DNA from: Thermoclostridium caenicola
Lineage (GTDB): Bacteria; Bacillota; Clostridia; DSM-8532
Length of the DNA stretch: 64,000 nt
Assembly: GCF_900142095.1 (NCBI RefSeq)
Contig: NZ_FQZP01000007.1
Coordinates: 36,902 to 100,901, forward strand
Direction of reading: 5' to 3'
In this document: positions 48,797-57,756 of the stretch, piece by piece
Layout: each line of letters opens with the position of its first letter
Position numbering within the stretch: the first letter of the stretch is position 1
Program-made: the position numbers and the translations under genes
Notes under the pieces: generated by a model
Seen by the model: the letters and a program-made list of their open reading frames with translations, nothing else
The model's database searches: none
Told to the model about the DNA's origin: nothing

Positions 48797-51076
48797 ATGC
48801 ACCCGGATTGGAAGGCTGAATCCGAACACCTGGAAGAAATCCTCGCATTCATTTCCGCACAATTAAAAAAGAAACTGGCTGAAAAGGAATACCTGATCCA
48901 TCAGCAGGCCGACATCAACAGGAACATGTGGGAAGACTCGGGGGCCATGCTGGACCTGGAGAGCATCTCGGATTTCATGCAGCATATCGGTTTTTTGAAG
49001 CAGAATATGGCCTGGTCCAAGCAAACCATGAAGGATATCGTCCGCCTGGATCGCCAGTTCTCTTCCCCCTATTTTGGCAGGATCGATTTCGCCGAGTCGG
49101 GATCCGAGCCGGAACCGATCTATATCGGCATCACTTCCCTCACCGACGAGGACACCATGAAGATCCTGATCTATGACTGGCGGGCCCCTGTCTGCAGCAT
49201 GTTTTACGACTATGAGACAGGACCGGCCTCCTATTTGTGCCCCGCAGGACGCATCAGTGGGGAAATCACCCTGAAAAGGCAGTACAAGATCGAAGGTGGT
49301 CGCCTGATCTATTTCTTTGATTCCAGCCTGGCCATCGGGGATGAAATCCTGCAGGAAATGCTGGCTTCCAATGCGGGAACCAAGCTCAAGAATATCGTTT
49401 CCACCATTCAGAAGGAACAGAACACGGCCATACGCAATGAGACATCAAGGGTTCTTGCCATCCAGGGCGCCGCAGGCAGCGGCAAAACATCGGTGGCCAT
49501 GCACCGGGCCGCCTATCTTCTGTATCGTCACAAGAAACACATCAAGGCCGAAAACCTGGTCATCCTGTCCTCCACCGATATCCTGGGTGACTATCTGTCC
49601 GATGTACTGCCGGAACTGGGCGAGGACGAAATCAAGGGCGTAACCTTCCATGCCATTGTCAGAAAATATATGCCCTTGGGCTACCAGCGCATGCAAACCC
49701 ACCCGCAGCTGCTGGAGCAGGTTCTGAAAATCGCCAACACAAATTACGGCAGGAAAATGCGCGAGGCCATCCGGTTCAAATCGTCCATGACCTTTGTAAA
49801 AATCATGGATCGCCTGGCCCAATTTGCCGTAGATCACCTTTTCCCCTTCGAAGATATCCGGTTCCGGGGTCAGACCTTCCTGACAGGGGAAGAACTATCC
49901 CGGCTTTTCCACCACGATTTTGCCGGCATGCCTCCCGCTGCACGGCTCAAGAGAATGGAAAACAGGGTCAGCGATCTGTTCCGGGCTTTAAAAAAGAAGC
50001 ACCAGCGGCAAAAGGCCGAAGAACTTCAGGATGAAGACAGTCACCTCAACAGCAGGGAAGCCAGGGCTCTGTCCAGGGTAAAGCTTGGACAGGAGATCGG
50101 GCCCCTCCAGGAACAGCTCAACAGGATGTTTTCCGTGAACACCCTGTCCCTTTACAGGAAGCTTTTTGAGGAGGATGAAGTCTGGAACGCCTGCACGGAT
50201 GCCCTGGAAACCCCGGGAAGCGCCATTGTCCACGCGGTGAGAAGCTACACCCTTGAAAACCTGGATGCCGGCCTTCTGGGTTTTGAAGACGCCGGGCCAG
50301 TGCTTTATCTTTCCCTGCTTTTGGGAGAAACCGCACCCGATACGTCCGTGAAGCATCTGATCGTGGACGAGGCACAGGATTACTCGCCGCTCCAGTTCAA
50401 GGCGCTCGCCAGGCTTTTCCCCTCCGCCGGGATCACCATCCTGGGCGATATCAACCAGAACATCAGTCCCTATGCATCCGGAGGAGATCTGGAGGCCATC
50501 GCCCGGCTCATCTCACCGGACGACTATGAATACATGCGGCTCAGCAAAAGCTACCGTTCCACCGTTGAAATCAACCGCTTCTCGGCCGGCTTTGCCGGGA
50601 TGGCGGAAGGCGAATGTTTCGGCCGTCACGGCGAAAAGCCCGAACTGATCCTGTGCGGGGATTTCCAGGGGCTTTGCCGCGCCCTGAAGGAAACTTTGAA
50701 CGCGCTGAACGAAAAGAAGTACAAAACGGTGGCCCTCATCACCAGGACCCAGGCTGACGCAGCCATGCTCTATGACGCGCTTTCAGGGCACCTGGAAAAA
50801 TCCCCTGTACCCTTCAGGCTTATGGATGAGGATTACGAGTATGGCCTTGAAGGCGTCATGGTCATGCCCGGCTATCTGGCAAAGGGCCTTGAGTTTGACG
50901 CAGCCATGGTGGTCTTTCTCAGGGCGGACGATTATACCGATCCGCATGAAAACGGGCTGCTCTACACGGCCATGACCCGACCGCTGCACCGCCTTTCCGT
51001 CTTCTGCCCCTTTGACAGTCTGCCCGATGCGCTCCACAAGGTTTCTCCCGACCTCTATACGTTAAGGCAGTCCTGA
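48797..51076 (+). CDS. helD: HelD-like RNA polymerase recycling helicase
   Basis: 759 residues. The N-terminus is a long coiled coil (residues 5-40) that in HelD enters the polymerase secondary channel. UvrD-like motor follows: Q-motif, Walker A QGAAGSGKTSVAMHRAAY with Lys230, Walker B IVDEAQDYSPLQ, and motif III LGDINQNI. Near the end are PGYLAKGLEFDAAMVV and TAMTRPLHRL. The family detaches stalled RNA polymerase from DNA and RNA with ATP. GGAGGAG precedes the ATG. Single-gene unit divergent from yerC-secA; the 233-bp gap shows no clear regulatory site. Confidence 0.88.
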   Translation: MHPDWKAESEHLEEILAFISAQLKKKLAEKEYLIHQQADINRNMWEDSGAMLDLESISDFMQHIGFLKQNMAWSKQTMKDIVRLDRQFSSPYFGRIDFAESGSEPEPIYIGITSLTDEDTMKILIYDWRAPVCSMFYDYETGPASYLCPAGRISGEITLKRQYKIEGGRLIYFFDSSLAIGDEILQEMLASNAGTKLKNIVSTIQKEQNTAIRNETSRVLAIQGAAGSGKTSVAMHRAAYLLYRHKKHIKAENLVILSSTDILGDYLSDVLPELGEDEIKGVTFHAIVRKYMPLGYQRMQTHPQLLEQVLKIANTNYGRKMREAIRFKSSMTFVKIMDRLAQFAVDHLFPFEDIRFRGQTFLTGEELSRLFHHDFAGMPPAARLKRMENRVSDLFRALKKKHQRQKAEELQDEDSHLNSREARALSRVKLGQEIGPLQEQLNRMFSVNTLSLYRKLFEEDEVWNACTDALETPGSAIVHAVRSYTLENLDAGLLGFEDAGPVLYLSLLLGETAPDTSVKHLIVDEAQDYSPLQFKALARLFPSAGITILGDINQNISPYASGGDLEAIARLISPDDYEYMRLSKSYRSTVEINRFSAGFAGMAEGECFGRHGEKPELILCGDFQGLCRALKETLNALNEKKYKTVALITRTQADAAMLYDALSGHLEKSPVPFRLMDEDYEYGLEGVMVMPGYLAKGLEFDAAMVVFLRADDYTDPHENGLLYTAMTRPLHRLSVFCPFDSLPDALHKVSPDLYTLRQS

Positions 51077-51137
51077 AGCATCATTCGGTCTCCAACCCAC
51101 AGCCATTAGGGTTTGCCGGCGGCGCGGCATCCTTTTC

Positions 51138-51166
51138 TTGCCTGCCGGCTTTGCTTCATGTATAAT
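51138..51166 (+). promoter_or_regulatory. Promoter of argJ
   Basis: TTGCCT (51138-51143) and a perfect TATAAT (51161-51166), 17-base spacer, 55 bp before the start at 51222. The promoter lies inside the longer possible frame and so rules out its upstream start. Confidence 0.75.
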
Positions 51167-51221
51167 TAATCCATTCAATGCGTATTCGCTTCATTCGCAT
51201 ACAGTATTGGAGGATGGTATC

Positions 51222-52418
51222 ATGGCAAAGACGGGTGTAACTGCCGCTTTGGGTTTCCGGGCTGCAGGCGTGGCATGCGGCCTTAAGAAAAACGGTGAAA
51301 AGGATCTGGCTCTTGTTGTTTCCGATGTTCCTGCCACATGCGCGGGCATCTTCACGAAAAACGTGGTGAAGGGACATTCCCTGAAATGGTCCCAGAAGAT
51401 GATCAGCCGCGGCACGGCGCGGGCCGTCGCCATCAACAGCGGTTGCGCCAACGCCTGCGTGGGAGAGGCCGGCGACCGGGACGCCCATGAGATGGCAAAA
51501 CTAGTTTCCCGCCTGGTTCAGTGTGAGGCCGAGGATGTGCTTCTGGGTTCCACAGGCGTTATCGGTTACAGGCTGGATCTGGGCAAAATAGCAGCCGGTC
51601 TGGAGGAAGCCTTCAGGGCGCTCTCCACTGATGGAGGCAATGAAGCGGCACGGGCCATCATGACCACCGACACATTCCCCAAGGAGGCCGTCCGGGTATA
51701 TGAGCACGGCGGTCATACCATCACCATTGGCGGCATGGCCAAGGGCTCGGGCATGATCCATCCCAATATGGCCACCATGATTTCCGTCATTACTACAGAC
51801 GCCTGCATCAGCCGCGAGATGCTGGACAGGGCCCTCCGCGATGCGGCCGACATGTCCTTCAACCGCATCTCGATCGACGGTGACACCAGCGTATGCGACA
51901 AGGTATTAATCCTGGCAAACGGCCTGGCAGGCAATCCGGTGATTGACGGCGAGGGACCCGCCTATGATGCCTTCGTAAAAGCCCTGAAGGAAGTCTCGGT
52001 TGAGCTTGCGAAGATGCTGGCCAGGGACGGCGAGGGCGCAACCAAGCTGATAGAAATCAATGTGAAGCATGCTCCTGACAGGGAAACCGCCCATCTTATC
52101 CTGAACGCTATCGCCAAATCGCCCCTGGTGAAGACGGCCATCTTCGGCAGCGATGCCAACTGGGGCAGGATTATGACCGCAGCAGGCTATTCCGGAGCAA
52201 ACTTTGATCCCGGCAAGGTGGACATCCTCCTGGGTAACGTTCTGGTCTGCAAAAACGGCTGTGCTGTCCCCTTTGATGAGGAGGAGGCTTACAAGGTGCT
52301 CCAGACTTCTGAAGTGGTCATCACCCTTGACCTGAACCAGGGCACGGTGGACGACAGGATTTGGACGTGTGATCTGACCTACGATTATGTCAGGATAAAT
52401 GGCTCCTACAGGTCATGA
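51222..52418 (+). CDS. argJ: Bifunctional glutamate N-acetyltransferase / ornithine acetyltransferase
   Basis: 398 residues. The self-cleavage motif is KGSGMIHPNMATM, with cleavage expected between Ala184 and Thr185, which becomes the nucleophile of the beta chain. SGCANACVGEAGDRDA forms the oxyanion region and INGSYRS is the usual C-terminus. It recycles the acetyl group from N-acetylornithine to glutamate and may also use acetyl-CoA, giving the cyclic arginine pathway. No other arg gene is nearby. GGAGG lies eight bases before the ATG. Confidence 0.96.
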   Translation: MAKTGVTAALGFRAAGVACGLKKNGEKDLALVVSDVPATCAGIFTKNVVKGHSLKWSQKMISRGTARAVAINSGCANACVGEAGDRDAHEMAKLVSRLVQCEAEDVLLGSTGVIGYRLDLGKIAAGLEEAFRALSTDGGNEAARAIMTTDTFPKEAVRVYEHGGHTITIGGMAKGSGMIHPNMATMISVITTDACISREMLDRALRDAADMSFNRISIDGDTSVCDKVLILANGLAGNPVIDGEGPAYDAFVKALKEVSVELAKMLARDGEGATKLIEINVKHAPDRETAHLILNAIAKSPLVKTAIFGSDANWGRIMTAAGYSGANFDPGKVDILLGNVLVCKNGCAVPFDEEEAYKVLQTSEVVITLDLNQGTVDDRIWTCDLTYDYVRINGSYRS

Positions 52419-52488
52419 ATTCCTTGTTACAGCAAAGGTTTAGTGGGTAAATAAATGAAGTGAGGAAGAAAAATGAGGGGGGCCTGTT

Positions 52489-52971
52489 ATGGCAGTCCAG
52501 CAGCTTGTCAAATTCAGTGTTGCCGATCAGAATTTTGGTATCAGCATAAACCAGATATACCAGATCATCAAACCCCAGGAGGTTTTCAAAGTTCCCAACA
52601 CGCCTCCGTTCATTGAAGGACTTATCAATCTCAGGGGCAGGGTGCTCACCGTGTTCAACCTCAGAAAGCGGTTTAACCTGCCTGAAAAGGCCAATGACGA
52701 GAACACGAAGGTGCTCATCGTCAATATGGACGATATGCTCCTTGGCTTTACGGTGGACAATGTGACCGAGATCGTCCGGATTAACGACGAGGACATCGAG
52801 GAAACCCCGCCAACCCTGAAAGATTTTGATCACCGCTTCCTGTCAGGCGTTGGAAAGCTGGGCGATAAGCTGATTCTTCTCCTTGATCTCAGGAAAGTGC
52901 TGACACCCGACGAAGCCCTGCAGGTCCAGGAGATCGTCGAGCAACACGCCGCTCATGTGCTCGGTGAATAA
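52489..52971 (+). CDS. cheW: CheW-like adaptor protein
   Basis: 160 residues forming one CheW domain: QQLVKFSVADQNFGISINQI, then PPFIEGLINLRGRVLTVFNLRKRF (the conserved NLRG block) and LLLDLRKVLTPDE at the end. CheW couples receptors to the kinase CheA, but no cheA, receptor or flagellar gene is in the window. It may serve a distant chemotaxis-like system or act alone. It lies 70 bp after argJ and ends in a strong terminator. Confidence 0.9.
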   Translation: MAVQQLVKFSVADQNFGISINQIYQIIKPQEVFKVPNTPPFIEGLINLRGRVLTVFNLRKRFNLPEKANDENTKVLIVNMDDMLLGFTVDNVTEIVRINDEDIEETPPTLKDFDHRFLSGVGKLGDKLILLLDLRKVLTPDEALQVQEIVEQHAAHVLGE

Positions 52972-52992
52972 ACATTTTACATAGGTGAACAG

Positions 52993-54747
52993 TCAGCCGG
53001 CAGTATCCTCTTCCATACTGCCGGTTTTTTTATGGGCGACACATACCCGGTTCCTTCCCTGGCGCTTTGCTTCATACAGCGCGTCGTCGGCGCTCTTGAC
53101 AAGGTTCATCTGGCTGTCTGCGGTTAAGGGGAAGGAGGATACGCCGATACTGATGGTGACCGAAGCGCTGATCACCCTGTCGGAGATGATCATGGCGCTG
53201 ACACCCGTCCGGATGTCCTCGGCCTTTTCTACGACCTGTTCCAGCGTGGTATGGGGCATGAGGATCACAAATTCCTCACCGCCATAACGGGCAAAGATAT
53301 CTTCCTTTCTGAGCTTCTTCTTGATGAAGGCGGCGATGCTTTTGAGCACCAGGTCGCCGAACAGATGGCCATGGGTATCGTTGATCCTCTTGAAGTGGTC
53401 TATGTCAAACATCAGGATGGACAGGTCATAATTGCCTTCCTGGGCTTTCTTGAATTCGATTTGCAGATTATCCTGAAAATACAGACGGTTGTATGCGCCG
53501 GTGAGTCCGTCCAGCGTGGCCAGATCGTGCATCTGCTGGTGCAGCCGGGCGTTTTCAATGGCTATGCTGACCTGCTGGGCAATGATCTCGAGCAGTCTCA
53601 CATTGTCATTGTGGAAAGCATTGGGCAGGCTGTGCTCAATGAGGACAATGCCAAGCACATTCCCTTTTGCGATGAGCGGCACACAGATCAGGGACTGAAT
53701 CTTTCTCCCCCTGGTGAACGGATACTCATCCGGATCAACCTGGTTGTCGATCATGGAATGGCCATCCTTCACCGCAGGCTTTAAAACATCGCTGTTGATA
53801 TAGTCCGATACGATGGCCAGCTCCTTCTTGTCAAAAATGCTGGAAACCTGCACCTTCAAATGGTTCTGCGGCCCATGGCACAGGGCGATGGTGGAATGGG
53901 ATACGCCCATGACACCGATGATAACGTCATTGACGAATTTCAACAGCTCGTTCATGTCAAAGATGGAGCTGATGGCCTGCGATATCTGCTGAAGGGTATA
54001 GAATTCTGCAAGGCTGGCCGTGAGTTTGTTGTTGGCCTCCTCCAGCTGCTCGTTGGTCTGGATGATTTTCTCGTAATGGCTTTGGATCTCCTTCTTGGCC
54101 TGCTCCAGCTGAACATACTTGTCGCCCAGCCGGTCGATAAGAATCTGGTTCTCCTCCTGGCTTCTGACATACTCTCTCTGGACGCGGCCCAGAATATAGC
54201 CGTAGCAGGTAAACAGCAGGTATTGGGCAGTTATGGCTATTGGCAGCATCAGATCATGGCTGAATACCCCCTGCTGATTCACACGGCTGAAGGCATTCAA
54301 TACAATGAACTGGGACAGCGCCTGGGTCAGCCAGCTTAAAAGGATGAACGGGACGGATTCCTTGAAACCGCGGGACAAGATAATGGAGGAGATGGGCAGC
54401 AACACGACAAAATAGAAAATGAATCCATGATACATCATGCTGAGGAAGATAGCCATGATGGCAATTTCCAGGTATTTCGCCACCCTGTATATCAGGCTTT
54501 CCGCCTCATTCTTTGTGGGAGACAGTTTGATCTTGAGCACTCCGGCAAGGATGAAAGCCACCCATATCAGCAACTGAGTGGCCAGTAAACCGAACTCAGG
54601 CCTGGCCTGCGTCGAAATGAGCCTGGCGGTCAGGTCTTCTGCAATCAGCATCGCCAGGACTACCCAGCCGAACTTTGTAATGTTTCCTTCCTGCCTGAAA
54701 CAGCTGCCCAGTGTATTGGTCAAATGGTTTTTCTCCAATGTTTCCAA
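52993..54747 (-). CDS. Membrane GAF-GGDEF diguanylate cyclase
   Basis: 584 residues. Five to six helices (residues 20-190) with no recognised ligand domain, a coiled-coil linker (residues 190-255), a GAF domain (about 260-400, with SLICVPLIAKGNVLGIVLIEH) and a GGDEF domain. The GGDEF domain has LAYNRLYF-like start (TGAYNRLYFQDNL) and the active GGEEF motif (RYGGEEFVIL). It should make cyclic di-GMP. No RxxD inhibitory site is seen five residues before GGEEF (KEDIFARYGGEEF). The TTG at 54747 has GGAGG six bases upstream. The last codons overlap the cheW terminator. Last gene of a possible operon with the FtsA-like gene. Confidence 0.9.
   Translation of the reverse strand: METLEKNHLTNTLGSCFRQEGNITKFGWVVLAMLIAEDLTARLISTQARPEFGLLATQLLIWVAFILAGVLKIKLSPTKNEAESLIYRVAKYLEIAIMAIFLSMMYHGFIFYFVVLLPISSIILSRGFKESVPFILLSWLTQALSQFIVLNAFSRVNQQGVFSHDLMLPIAITAQYLLFTCYGYILGRVQREYVRSQEENQILIDRLGDKYVQLEQAKKEIQSHYEKIIQTNEQLEEANNKLTASLAEFYTLQQISQAISSIFDMNELLKFVNDVIIGVMGVSHSTIALCHGPQNHLKVQVSSIFDKKELAIVSDYINSDVLKPAVKDGHSMIDNQVDPDEYPFTRGRKIQSLICVPLIAKGNVLGIVLIEHSLPNAFHNDNVRLLEIIAQQVSIAIENARLHQQMHDLATLDGLTGAYNRLYFQDNLQIEFKKAQEGNYDLSILMFDIDHFKRINDTHGHLFGDLVLKSIAAFIKKKLRKEDIFARYGGEEFVILMPHTTLEQVVEKAEDIRTGVSAMIISDRVISASVTISIGVSSFPLTADSQMNLVKSADDALYEAKRQGRNRVCVAHKKTGSMEEDTAG
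52997..53031 (+). terminator. Terminator of cheW inside the cyclase coding end
   Basis: CCGGCAGTAT and ATACTGCCGG form a perfect 10-bp stem with an 8-nt loop, then seven T. On the other strand the same bases encode the last ten residues of the cyclase (TGSMEEDTAG). Confidence 0.93.
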
Positions 54748-54799
54748 AGTGAACCTCCAAGATTGGGGATATCTTTCCCGTGCAGTTTATCGGCGCTCA

Positions 54800-56971
54800 T
54801 TACTCCCGCCAGTATATTTCGATCACATCGCCTTCACGGATGACATCGGTGTAACCTGCATCCCGTCCATTCAGTTTCAGCACAATCGTTCCCTTCTGCC
54901 GTGAAAGATCCAGGTCGATATGATTGAAAACATCCACAAAAATCGCGCGGCCTTGCTTTATCGGCAGCTGAATTCTCTGCCCGTTGACGATGACGCTTAT
55001 GCCTTCGCCGGATACGGCAGGCCGTGTATGAAGGTACGAAGCTTCGCTGAAATCCGTCGTGTCCCGGGCGCTTGTCGCAGCAACCACCGGTTCAGGCTCC
55101 GGCTCAGGTTCCGGTTCGAACACCGGTTCAGGCTCCGGTTCGGGTTCCGGTCCGAATACCGGTTCAGGCTCCGGTACCGGTTCCGGATCGGCTGCAGCCT
55201 TCAGGCGGCATACAAGGGTTTCCCCGCCGCGAAGCCTGTAGGAGCCATCAACAACTTTTCCGTCCACTTCCAGGGTAAATTGTTCCAAATCTATTTCGAA
55301 TTTTCCGGCAATGTCTGAAACAGTATAATCCATAGATATATCGACACGATCGCCGTCTTTGATTAGCGTGCCTGCATCCACGGGCTGTCCGTTAATTCTG
55401 ATGCTTTGCGGTATAAAATGGGTCTCGTCGTTAATCCTGAGCGTGACAGGCGGGAAATCGCCCAACAGGTCGGCACAGACGGCCTGGGCGTCCTTTCCTC
55501 TCTCGGCAGGGATAACGGTCAGGCTGTCTCCCGGCGAAACAACGGCCGTAAGGGATTCCTGAACATCATTGACCATGATCAGCGCGGGCTTTCCTATGCC
55601 TCCTGCCAGGGTTCTGCTTTCACCGTTGAGGAAGAAGCGCAGCCTTTTTCCAGATTTGCAGATCAACTGCTCCGGATTGAAGCCGGCAAGTGCCAGAACA
55701 TCCGCCACGCGTACCCTTTGTGAATTGAAAACCTTCACGGATTGTCCGTTGACCGAAACCGTATAAAAATCCGTTCCCCTGTGCAATCCCGTGGTGACCA
55801 GAATACCAAGGGGGGTGATGCTTTCGGGACCGGATGGCATTTCTCCTTCAATGACGATATTTTTAGCAATGCTCCGGTTGCGGACGGCAACGCGTTCCCT
55901 CGGCAAGCCGATTTTTTCGGCAACGGCTTCGCACAGTCCCGGAGTCTGGCTGCCTCCACCTACCAGGAAAACGGCATTGGGAGCCTTGCCCCCGTTGCAA
56001 ACAAGGATTCTTTGGGAAATAGTTTCAGCCAGCTGAGCCACAACAGGCCTTATGGCGTTTTCAACATCTTCAGGCTTTATGGTTACCTGGTTGTCAAGCA
56101 CGTCAGTAAACCGGATATCGGTTTCCCCTGCGCTCAGGGCCAGTTTGATGCTTTCAGCCGTATTGAAATCAACCAGGAAGTTCTGAGCAATGGCTTCAGT
56201 GATCTCGTCACCCGCAACGGGCGCCATGTCATAGGCCACAATGGTGCCCGATTTTGTAACGGCAATATCGGAAGTGCCGGCCCCAACATCCACCAGGGCC
56301 AGGTTCAGAAGTCGAAGCTCTTTCGGAATGGCCACGTTCAGGGCTGCAATGGGTTCCAGTGTCAGATAGGTCACTTCCAGGCCTGCCCTTTCCATGACGG
56401 TGTACAGGCTCTCCACCACCATCTGGGGCAGGAACGTGGCTATCACCTCAACACCGGCTTTTTGCCCCTTATGACCTGTGAGGCTGGATATGGCATAATC
56501 ATTGAGATAATAGCTGACCACGCTGTGGCCAACGCAATAATACTGGTCAGTTTCCTGCTTGTCAGGCGCACCGTCGATCTGAAGCTGAGCCTTCTGAATG
56601 GCCTCCATTTCCATGGCGCTGACCAGATGGGAATCGATTTCCCTGCCTTCCTCAAGCTCTCTTTCCACCTTGACCCGGCAGGTTTTCAGAACGCGCCCGG
56701 CAGCGGCGATGGATACCTTGTCCAGGGAGAAACCTGTCTTCTGCTCAAGCGCCTCACGGACCGCGGATACGCCTGAGGCTACCTTGGCAATATCGTGAAT
56801 CTGGCCGTCCATCATGGCACGGCTTTCGTGCACCAAGACCTCAGCCGCCCGGATAACAAAGCTTTGGCCCTGCTGAATGCCAACCAGACCAATAATGGTC
56901 CTGGTCCCTATATCCAGGACAAAGATGGCATCCTCGGGCATGGCTTTTCTTTTTCTTCTGCGCTTGGGCAT
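54800..56971 (-). CDS. FtsA-like actin-fold protein with long C-terminal extension
   Basis: 723 residues from the ATG at 56971 (GGGG seven bases upstream). Residues 10-390 are an FtsA/actin-like ATPase: phosphate 1 FVLDIGTRTIIGL, the SHS2-type insert, phosphate 2 LALVDVGAGTSDIAV and the adenosine motif VFLVGGGSQTPGL. The extension contains several small beta-rich modules around two-word motifs like RINGQPVDAGTLIKDGDRVDI, resembling beta-grasp or SLBB units. A Pro-Glu spacer (about residues 594-630) and one more such module at the end follow. True FtsA is about 420 residues and ends in a membrane helix; none is seen here. I infer a paralogue of FtsA/PilM type with unknown role. Located in a run with nth genes and the cyclase. 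Confidence 0.8.
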   Translation of the reverse strand: MPKRRRKRKAMPEDAIFVLDIGTRTIIGLVGIQQGQSFVIRAAEVLVHESRAMMDGQIHDIAKVASGVSAVREALEQKTGFSLDKVSIAAAGRVLKTCRVKVERELEEGREIDSHLVSAMEMEAIQKAQLQIDGAPDKQETDQYYCVGHSVVSYYLNDYAISSLTGHKGQKAGVEVIATFLPQMVVESLYTVMERAGLEVTYLTLEPIAALNVAIPKELRLLNLALVDVGAGTSDIAVTKSGTIVAYDMAPVAGDEITEAIAQNFLVDFNTAESIKLALSAGETDIRFTDVLDNQVTIKPEDVENAIRPVVAQLAETISQRILVCNGGKAPNAVFLVGGGSQTPGLCEAVAEKIGLPRERVAVRNRSIAKNIVIEGEMPSGPESITPLGILVTTGLHRGTDFYTVSVNGQSVKVFNSQRVRVADVLALAGFNPEQLICKSGKRLRFFLNGESRTLAGGIGKPALIMVNDVQESLTAVVSPGDSLTVIPAERGKDAQAVCADLLGDFPPVTLRINDETHFIPQSIRINGQPVDAGTLIKDGDRVDISMDYTVSDIAGKFEIDLEQFTLEVDGKVVDGSYRLRGGETLVCRLKAAADPEPVPEPEPVFGPEPEPEPEPVFEPEPEPEPEPVVAATSARDTTDFSEASYLHTRPAVSGEGISVIVNGQRIQLPIKQGRAIFVDVFNHIDLDLSRQKGTIVLKLNGRDAGYTDVIREGDVIEIYWRE
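55087..55190 (-). repeat. Hexanucleotide-based Pro-Glu repeat tract
   Basis: About 100 bp of imperfect repeats of a CCGGAGCCTGAA-like unit, with two longer repeats of about 36 bp each starting at a Val-Phe codon pair. They encode PEPEPVFGPEPEPEPEP and similar. Such tracts change length easily by replication slippage. Confidence 0.85.
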
Positions 56972-57047
56972 GACAGTTCCCCGGCCTTCCTTCAATCGCA
57001 TTCGATCTGTGCCTGTCGTTTTATGGTAAATTAAAGCATTCCTTCTC

Positions 57048-57698
57048 TTATTCTATATTTTTTTTGAAGAATTCGCAATATGGCATAACGCTGCACGCCT
57101 CGCACCGGGGCTTCCTGGCGGTACAGGTTCGCCGGCCATGCCAGATCAGAAGATGATGGGATTTGGACCATCTGTTTTTTGGAATGAGGGCGGTCAGCTG
57201 TTCCTCGGTCTGATCCACCCGATCGCTGTGAGCCAGCCCAATCCGGTTTGACACCCTGAAAACATGGGTGTCCACAGCCAGCGCCGGAATATTGAAGGCA
57301 TTGCTCAGCACTACATTGGCCGTTTTCCGCCCTACGCCGGGCAGGGATGTCAAATCCTCCAGGCTGGCGGGGACCTGGCCGGAAAAACGGGTAACCAGCT
57401 CCCTGCACATGGCCAGGATATTTTTTGCCTTGTTCCGGTACAATCCGATCTCCCGGATCTCCTGTTCCAGCTGCTCCTGGGTCAGCGACAGAAAGCTTTC
57501 CACATCCGGATAGCGTGCGAACAGGCTTTCGGTAATGCGGTTGACCGTCCTGTCAGTGGACTGGGCGCTCAGCATGGTAGCAACCAGGAGCTGGAACGGC
57601 GTTCTGAAATGGAGTTCACATTTGGCCTGGGGATAGGTCTCCTCCAGGATATCCAGTATTTTAATCGCCTTGGCTCTGCTCATTCTGCGGGAACTCAA
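57048..57698 (-). CDS. nth: Endonuclease III (first copy)
   Basis: 216 residues. Helix-hairpin-helix with the catalytic Lys in LPGVGRKTANVV, catalytic Asp in AVDTHVFRV, and the 4Fe-4S cluster C-x6-C-x2-C-x5-C (CTARKPRCEACSVMPYC). It excises oxidised pyrimidines and nicks the abasic strand. The TTG start at 57698 has AGAGGT eight bases before it; an ATG 15 bases downstream is the alternative. It follows the second nth-like gene by 58 bp. Confidence 0.95.
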   Translation of the reverse strand: MSSRRMSRAKAIKILDILEETYPQAKCELHFRTPFQLLVATMLSAQSTDRTVNRITESLFARYPDVESFLSLTQEQLEQEIREIGLYRNKAKNILAMCRELVTRFSGQVPASLEDLTSLPGVGRKTANVVLSNAFNIPALAVDTHVFRVSNRIGLAHSDRVDQTEEQLTALIPKNRWSKSHHLLIWHGRRTCTARKPRCEACSVMPYCEFFKKNIE

Positions 57699-57756
57699 GT
57701 TGCTGACCTCTTTCCTTTTGCTTTGTCAGGAACATCCGGAATCCTGTCCCTGCTTT

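Noticed and set aside
55742..56776. A 344-codon frame opposite the FtsA-like gene
   Set aside because: Antisense shadow; actin-fold motifs read clearly on the minus strand.
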